A stretch of 64,000 bases of DNA from Solanum dulcamara (taxonomy: Eukaryota > Streptophyta > Magnoliopsida > Solanales > Solanaceae). Location of the stretch: NCBI RefSeq assembly GCF_947179165.1, contig NC_077238.1:60615757-60679756 (forward strand), given 5' to 3'. The notes under the pieces are model-generated. The model was given only the letters and a program-made list of their open reading frames with translations. It did no database searches and was not told the DNA's origin. Both the position numbers and the translations under genes were made by a program. Positions 58,048 to 64,000 of the stretch are shown here, piece by piece; position 1 is the first letter of the stretch, and each line of letters opens with the position of its first letter.

Positions 58048-59470
58048 ATGGTTAACACTTGCTATAAAGGTGTACAACCTGTATCTCCAATAGACCTAGA
58101 GAAAGAGCCCGCCGTTTGAGATGAGGCAGAGGTAGAGGCAGGAGAGAAAGATGCAGCAAGGGTAGAGGGAGAGAAGTACCCTCTAGAGTGGATGTTTTAA
58201 TTAAGGAGATGCCAATAGGTGAGGCCCCTTCTCCCCTCTTGAATGAGTTAGAGGGAGATGTAGAGGTTGGAGAAGAGGAGAATGTTGAACAAGAAGAACA
58301 TACCCAAGCTGGGGCTGCTGGTCTTCCCCCTTTAGACCCCACACTAGCCCAGCAGATCATGGACTTTTTAAGTGAGTTGGTTGGGACTGGTGCCATCCCC
58401 ACCATGCCCGCAGCGTCAACTCGTGCTGCTCTTCCTTTTGTTGTTGCAACTCTATTAGTATATAAGGTGGTGGGCACTGATGCCTTTTTAGACTACTTAT
58501 GGGTCTTGTTATAACCAAAACTGAGCATGACATGCGCACTAAGTTCCTAAAGCTCAAGCCTCCGGTCTTTCATGGTATTGAGAATGAGGATGCGTATGAG
58601 TACATCCTTAACTTCTATGAGAGGTTTCAAAATGGGTATATTTTATCAACATGGGGAAGAGTTTATGGCATTCTAGTTGCAGGGTGAGATAAAGCAATGG
58701 TGGAAGGCTTATATAGAGTGTCGTTCACCAGTGTTTCCCCCACTTACTTGTGTTTAGTTCCATGTCCTATTCCTGGAAAAATATGTGTCATGTACTTTGA
58801 GAGACCAAAAGAAGTATGAGTTGATGGCACTAGAGCAGGGAGGTTTGTTTGTGGCTGCTTATGAGGACAAATTCATGTGTTGTACAGGTATGCTACTCAA
58901 TAGGTCACTACAGAGGAAGAGAGGATCAGGTTATTTGTAAAAGGTTTGAACCCCAAGTTGCAAGTGTTGTCAGTTCATATGACTTTGTCTAACATGAGTT
59001 TCAATAAATTCACTAACTTTATGAATAAGGTAAAAGGTGTTCGAATAGATAGGCAGGAAAACGATTTGTCTAAGAAGCCCAAGAGAAGAGGTAATTTCTA
59101 GTGGTCCTATTTTAAAGGGTCAGGTAGGTCAGTAATTGCAGCCTAGTAAATTCAGTCAGCTCTGCCCGCTTCTACTAGCAATTTTTCAAGTACTCCACAA
59201 CAGCATCCTATCCATGAGGGTCAGAGAGCATCATTTCTAGGTAGCATGTCATCTTTTGATCGTGGTTGTTTAAATTATAAAGAACCAAGGAATATACAGA
59301 GGAAATATCGTCACCCCCACGGGACAGTTTTAGCACCCCAGTTGGCCAGAGAAGTAGTACCTACGGTGAGGGGAGGAAATGGTATAGGATGTCCACACGA
59401 TGGGTGAGAAGGAAATTAGAAAGGTCATGGGGGCCGAGGTAATGGTAATGCAGGCCGATGAGTATCCCAA
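58048..59470 (+). pseudogene. gag: W gag
   Basis: The start chosen is ATG at 58048, after tccgcag, about 200 nt from the PBS. The acidic, Ala/Pro-rich N-terminal part lies in frame 58188-58510. Capsid sequence starts with [20 protein letters not shown] and [17 protein letters not shown] (from 58514) and continues in pieces with RYATQ near 58890, EEERIRLFVKGLNPKLQ and FTNFMNKVKGVR to about 59050. A zinc-knuckle trace near 59265 has lost most Cys residues (CLNYKEPRNIQRKYRHP). Many stops and frameshifts are present. Confidence 0.85.
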
Positions 59471-59482
59471 GTAGAGAGGGAG

Positions 59483-59782
59483 GTGGCCCGTCAAGATGAT
59501 CGGGCTAAGTTTTATGCATTTTTTGGTAAGACCAAGGTAGAGGTGTCTGATGAAGTGATCACAGGTACAATTCTTGTTTATGACCGAATGGCTACTATTT
59601 TGTTTGATTTGGGTTCTATGTATTATTATGTTTCTGTGAAATATGCCTTGGATTTTGATACACTGTGTGATATAAATGCCCACGTTCATGTTTCTACCCC
59701 TATTGGAGAGTCAGTCATAGTCACCTATATTTATCGTGCTTGTTTTGTGATGTTTATGGGATACAAGACCTGTGTTGACTAA
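59483..59782 (+). pseudogene. W aspartic protease
   Basis: The frame has VSDEVITGTILVYDRMAT, then ILFDLGSMYYYVSVKYA. The active-site motif is DLGS, where relatives have DPGS or DSG, so the catalytic Asp is kept. VSTPIGESVIVTYIYRAC and MFMGYKTCVD follow. The frame then stops at 59780, and the linker to RT (59783-60172) is decayed, with VIDFTVILGI readable. Confidence 0.82.
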
Positions 59783-60159
59783 ATGATTTTAGATGTGATC
59801 GATTTTACTGTGATCTTAGGAATCACTACGTTGTCCCCCTATTTTGTTTTGCTTAATTTTAATGCAAAAATTGTAGCTCGAGGGATCCCGGGGAGGCAAA
59901 AGGTTAGACTGGAAAAGGGTGTACAAGGCTAAGCCAGCTAAATTCATATCTTTTTTCCAGGCGAGAAAAATGGTGGGGCAGGGTTGTTTGGTCTATTTGA
60001 CACATATTTAGAATATGGATGTACAGTTTCCTTCTATTGAGTCTATCCCAATAGTGTGTGAATTTTTAGAAGTGTTCCCTTCAGATTTGCCTTTTATGCC
60101 TCCTAATCGAGATATAGATTTCTGCACTGACTTAGAGCTGAGTACTCATCGAATTCCAT

Positions 60160-60800
60160 TCCTCCCTATTGTATGGCTCTGGCAGAGTTGATAGAGCTTA
60201 AGGATCAGATCCAGGAGCTTCTTGATAAGGGATTCATTCATCCCAATGCTTCCCCATGGGGTGCTCCAGTATTGTTTGTTAAGAAAAATGATAGTAATAT
60301 GAGAATTTGCATTGACTACCATCAACTGAATAAGGTTACCATTAGAAATAAATATCTTTTGCCGCGTATTAATGACTTTTTTAATCAGTTGTAAGGTGCA
60401 TCAGTCCTTTCAAAGATTAATCTCAGGTCTAGGTACCATCAGTTTAAAATTAGGCCTGAGGATGTGACCAAAACTGCTTTCAGAACCAGGTATGGGCCTA
60501 TGAATTTTTGGTGATGTCCTTTGGGCTGACCAATACATGTGCAGCCTTCATTAGTTTGATGAATGGGGCATTCAAGCCGTTCCTGGATTCGATTGTGATC
60601 ATGTATATAGATAATATTTTGTTATATTCAAAGAGTGAACAAGAACATGCAGACTATCTCTGAATTATCTTAGATGATTTGGGAAGACAAAAGTTGTATG
60701 CAAAATTATCTAAAGTGTGAATTATGGTTTCCTTCAGTTTTCTTGTTAGGCCATGTTGTTTCAAAGGAAGGAGTAATGGTAGACCAACAAAAGATTGAGG
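60160..60800 (+). pseudogene. rt: W reverse transcriptase
   Basis: The frame 60173-60394 has [32 protein letters not shown] and [19 protein letters not shown]. After a stop, motif A reads [11 protein letters not shown] near 60413, so the catalytic Asp is Asn. Motif C reads IVIMYIDNILLYS near 60592-60630, so the second catalytic Asp is also Asn. A frameshift occurs near 60490 (YGPMNFW). Both lesions are G to A changes. The enzyme is inactive. Confidence 0.88.
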
Positions 60801-61390
60801 CAGTTAAGAACTAGGCTCGGCCTAATTCCATGACTAAGGTTAGACGTTTTGTGGGACTAACCAGTTTTATCACCAATTCATGAAAAACTTTGCTTCTATC
60901 GCTACTCACTTGATCAGGCTGACTAAAAAGGAGGTGACATTTGAGTGGAGTGACAAATGTGAAGAGAGCTTTCAAAAACATAAGACTATTTTGACCACCG
61001 CAGTAATTTTGACCCAATTGAAGGTAACGACTTTATTATTTGTTGTGATTCTTCATATTCAGGTTTGGGTGTTGTGGTTATAGCTTATGCTTTACAGCAG
61101 TTGAAGGTGCATGAGAAGAACTGCTCAACTCATGACTTAGAGTTGGCAGAAGTAGTATCTGCACTGAAAATCTGGAGGTATTATCTGTATGGCGTTAAGT
61201 GTGAGGTTTTTATTGATCACTGCAGCTTACAGCATGTGTTCACCTAGAAGTACTTGTATTTGAGACAATGAAGGTTGATGGAGTTGCTCAAATACTATGA
61301 TGTCACTATCTAGTATTATCCCAGTAAGGCTAATGTAGTAGCAGACGCATTAAGCCAAAAACCAATTAGCATGGGCAGTCAAGCCTATTT
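60801..61390 (+). pseudogene. W connection domain and RNase H
   Basis: The frame 60880-61083 holds MKNFASIATHLIRLTKKEV and [15 protein letters not shown]. RNase H appears in pieces: [11 protein letters not shown] (catalytic Asp kept), [20 protein letters not shown] (Glu kept) and [12 protein letters not shown] (Asp kept). It then decays with stops to YYPSKANVVADALSQ near 61355. Frameshifts occur near 61040 and 61070. Confidence 0.85.
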
Positions 61391-61474
61391 GGGAGCCTGC
61401 AAGCGGCCCCTAGCTAGAGAAATTCAGGCCTTGGAGAACAGGTTTATGATGGTAGGCATCTCGGAGAGGGAGGG

Positions 61475-62792
61475 GTGATGGTCAGTATTGATCTAAGACC
61501 CACTTTTATAGAGGAGATTAAGACCAAACAGTTTGAAGATATGACTTTGAATGAAATTAGAGGAAAAGTGTTAATGGGCAAGACTCAAAATTCAACACTT
61601 GATGCAGGTGGGGTATACTGGTGGCCAGGTATAAAGAAAGACATAGCTGAGTATGTATCCAAATGTCAGAACTGCCAGCAGGTGAAGTATGAGCAACGAA
61701 GACGTGCAGGTTTACTTCAAAGAATGCCTATTCCAGAATAGAAGTAGGAGAGAATAGCCATGCATTTTGTGGTCAGACTTCCTAAGACTTTAGAAAAGTA
61801 TGACTCTATTTGGGTGGTGGTTGACACATTGATAAAGTCTTCACACTTCATTCCAGTTAGAGCGGAGTATAATGCACAATAATTAGCAAAGATTTATGTG
61901 AAATAGATAGTAAAACTGCATGAGGTGCCCCTTTCTATCATCTTAGACTGTTGTATGTAGTTCACTTCTAAACTTTGGGGGAAGTTGCATGAAGAGTTGG
62001 GCACTCAACTCACTTTCACCACAACTTTCCATTCACAGACAGATGGGCAGTCAGAAAGGACTATCCAAGTGCTAGAAGATATGTTGAGGGCATATGTGAT
62101 CAACTTTGGGGGTTATTGGAACAAGTTTTTAACTTTGTGTAAGTTCTCCTATAACAATAGCTACTACTCCAGCATTGAGATGTTACCGTTCAAAGCCTTT
62201 TATGGTAGGGGGTGCAGGTCTCCCATTGGGTGGTTTGAAGCTGGAAAAGTGTGGCCATTAGGGGTAGACTTAGTGAGGGATGCTCATGATAATGTAAGAA
62301 GCATCCAAGCTAAGCTTCTAGTGGCTCAAAGTCATCAAAAGAAATATGCTAACCGTAAGGTGAGGGATACGACATTGGAGGTTGGTAAGCAAGTGCTTTT
62401 AAAAGTGTCACTCATTAAAGGGGTAATGAGGTTTGGTAAAAAGGTCAAACTCATTTCTTGCTATATTGTCCCTTTCAAAATTCTTGACTGTGTAGGGCCA
62501 GTGCCATACAGATTTTCCTTACCACCTACCTTGTCTAGGGTGCATGTATCAATGTTGAAAAAGTATCATGGATATGAAGACTACTTCATTAAATGTGACT
62601 CAGTGTTGTTGGATAAGGAACTTTAGTATGAGGAAGAGCCAGTTGCAATCCTTGATCGCGATGTCCGGAAGTTTAGGACTAAAGAGATTAATATGGTTAA
62701 AGTGCAATGGAAACATTGTCCGGTGGAAGAATCTACTTGGGAGACTTAGAAGGATATGCGAGACAAGTATCCTCAGTTGTTCGTCGAAATAG
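61475..62792 (+). pseudogene. int: W integrase
   Basis: The zinc domain keeps CQNCQQVKYEQRR (about 61665-61705) but lacks its His pair: the frame jumps from LDAGG to VYWWPG, so a short deletion removed it. In the core the first catalytic Asp is His (MHFVVRLPKTL near 61760). The second Asp remains (SIILDC near 61945), as does the Glu (DGQSERTIQVLEDML near 62040). The long frame 61985-62626 has FGGYWNKF, FSYNNSYYSSIE, FYGRGCRSPIGWFEAG and SRVHVSMLKKYHG. The tail to 62792 has EEPVAILDRDVRKF and VEESTWET. Confidence 0.9.
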
Positions 62793-62869
62793 GTACTATT
62801 ATATCTCTACATTATGCCATGTGTTCCCTAGTTAGTCACTTGGGAATGAGTGATGGTTAAATTAGTGTC
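62793..62869 (+). other. W 3' untranslated stretch
   Basis: Short spacer between the integrase tail and the 3' LTR. No clean purine tract is visible; gggaatgagtgatgg is the nearest purine-rich phrase. Confidence 0.5.
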
Positions 62870-64000
62870 TGTTGTACCTATCCCCATCGTTATGGATAGG
62901 CCAATGGGGAAGGATTTTGGGCTAGAAAACTTCGGGTAGTAACTTTGGAAAACTTTAGCCTAGGTCAAACTTGGGTGAATTCTGAGTCAGGTGAAGTCTA
63001 GGATGACGAATGGTGAGGATTAAATCTATAATTTTATTGGGAAAAACTAGTAGCCAAGATGATATAAAGTATTTACGGCTTTGCGGAATTGCATTTGGGT
63101 GAGTAAAACTCCCAGATTGGACTTAGCGTGAAGGGTATAATTTAATATTTCTTTGAAAAGGGGTGTTTGTGAAGCTTGGATCTCAAGCTCTGAGCTCACT
63201 ATTTCCGCATATAATGAAAAATGGGATGGGTCCCGCCAGAGCAGGACAGTCATGAATTTAAGATGGGAAAAAACCTAGAAAGGTTTATTTCATTGTCACT
63301 TCGTTCTTGAAGAACTGAAAATGACCTAGGGCGATTTCCTACTGGTTTCCACCCCAATTTTTTCCAAATCTAAGTAATTTACTCCCTAAACTTGTAAATT
63401 GATTCCTAGAATCCATAATATATGGTGGGTGATCTTGAGGGACAATTTTAGTTTGAAAACTAATGGTGGAAAGTAGGCCTAGAATGGAGGCTTTAGATCA
63501 TGGATTTGCCTAGGATGAGAATTGTGTTATTTTTCATGATAGTTAGTCCATGTTGTTGATCCTTTATATGTATTTACTATTTTTAGACCAAGAACAAGCG
63601 GAAAAAACCCAGAAAGAGAACGCTCTTGTATTTTAGAGTTGTTGAAGCTCGAATTCGAGGTAACTGATGGTTTTGTTTCCCATATATATTTCATGTACTT
63701 GTTAAATTGCTTCATGATATGCATATGTGTATATCAATAGGGAAACATGCTAGATTTTTTGTAAAATGATCACTTACTGGCCTGTTTTATGATGAATTTG
63801 TTCTTGGTGACGTAATATTGAATACTGATGTAAATATGGTTGTTTTTGTATGTTGAGATCGGGTGTCTTATTCTGACACATAAATTGAATCAAGTGTCAG
63901 GTTTCGACGCATATTTGGATCGGGTGTCACATTCCGACACAAGCTAAGTGAGGGAGGTCCCATGAGAGAACCCGTATGTGAAATTGTATGATATTGAGAT
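62870..64000 (+). repeat. W 3' LTR, first 1.13 kb
   Basis: Collinear with the 5' LTR: gttatggataggccaatggg near 62888, cttcgggtagtaac near 62930, then the unoccupied S site, then the TGTC/GACA motif region at 63860-63950. It is cut by the window end. Confidence 0.9.

Larger units (their letters stand above)
54083..64000 (+). mobile_element. Element W: gag-pol gypsy element in T LTR, runs out of the window
   Basis: 5' LTR 54083-57828 (with S inside), a perfect PBS, gag, PR, RT, RNase H and INT in order on the plus strand, then a 3' LTR from about 62870 that is still running at 64000. It is a Tekay/Del-like polyprotein with many stops. The left flank is tttag (54078-54082); the right target copy is outside the window. 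Confidence 0.9.

Noticed and set aside
58052..58557. Minus-strand frames opposite the W gag start
   Set aside because: They are antisense to an acidic, Ala-rich Gag N-terminus with clear plus-strand homology downstream.
1..64000. Search by eye for tRNA, rRNA, CRISPR and bacterial-type operons
   Set aside because: Nothing found. The 'ggtatcagagc' segments that resemble part of a tRNA are primer binding sites next to LTR ends, not tRNA genes.

Overview
The window is plant nuclear heterochromatin made almost entirely of nested LTR retrotransposons. The protein families (Tekay/Del-like Ty3/gypsy polyproteins, an Ogre/Tat element with an ORF1 before gag, and a badnavirus-like endogenous pararetrovirus) and the AT-rich, methylation-decayed sequence point to a dicot. 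Solanaceae is my best guess from remembered similarity and is not proven here. I see no ordinary host gene, tRNA, rRNA or CRISPR array. Every coding region is a broken transposon or viral remnant.

Layout. Bases 1-1590 are an LTR-like sequence of unknown family. Bases 1600-2640 (minus) are a decayed fragment of an endogenous pararetrovirus: a coat-protein zinc knuckle, then a second Cys motif, then the start of a following ORF. Bases 2641-4200 are AT-rich or unclassified repeat with a TTA/TTG microsatellite.

From about 4200 to 54082 the window is one minus-strand Ogre/Tat element, T. It has a 5' LTR part (52849-54082), an Arg-type primer site, a leader, an ORF1 carrying a 547-bp tandem duplication, and gag. 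Its gag is cut by two other elements only 23 bp apart: V (25591-49272) and M (5285-25567). Removing both leaves the gag frame in register.

M is a minus-strand Tekay/Del-like element with paired 2.67-kb LTRs, PBS, PPT and near-perfect TSDs. Its gag holds a solo LTR, N (12934-15938). Its 5' LTR holds a further element, Z (16971-23603), which has gag but lacks most of pol. V is a minus-strand element whose 3' LTR holds X (26368-36096, plus strand, very long LTRs, no recognisable pol) and Y (36219-42341, plus strand, perfect TSD). W (54083 to beyond 64000, plus strand, gag-pol present) sits in the LTR of T. Its own 5' LTR holds a solo LTR, S (54597-56585, perfect TSD), from the same LTR family as Y and Z.

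None of the elements can act by itself. Reverse transcriptase and integrase active-site residues have been lost, mostly by transitions, and frames carry stops. The most unexpected shared feature is a two-part leader motif 33-50 nt after the primer binding site in M, Z, V, W and X, with near-constant spacing between its halves. Other points of note are repeat arrays inside the LTRs, a non-coding block shared by Y and Z in place of pol, and microhomology-bounded deletions in one LTR of X.
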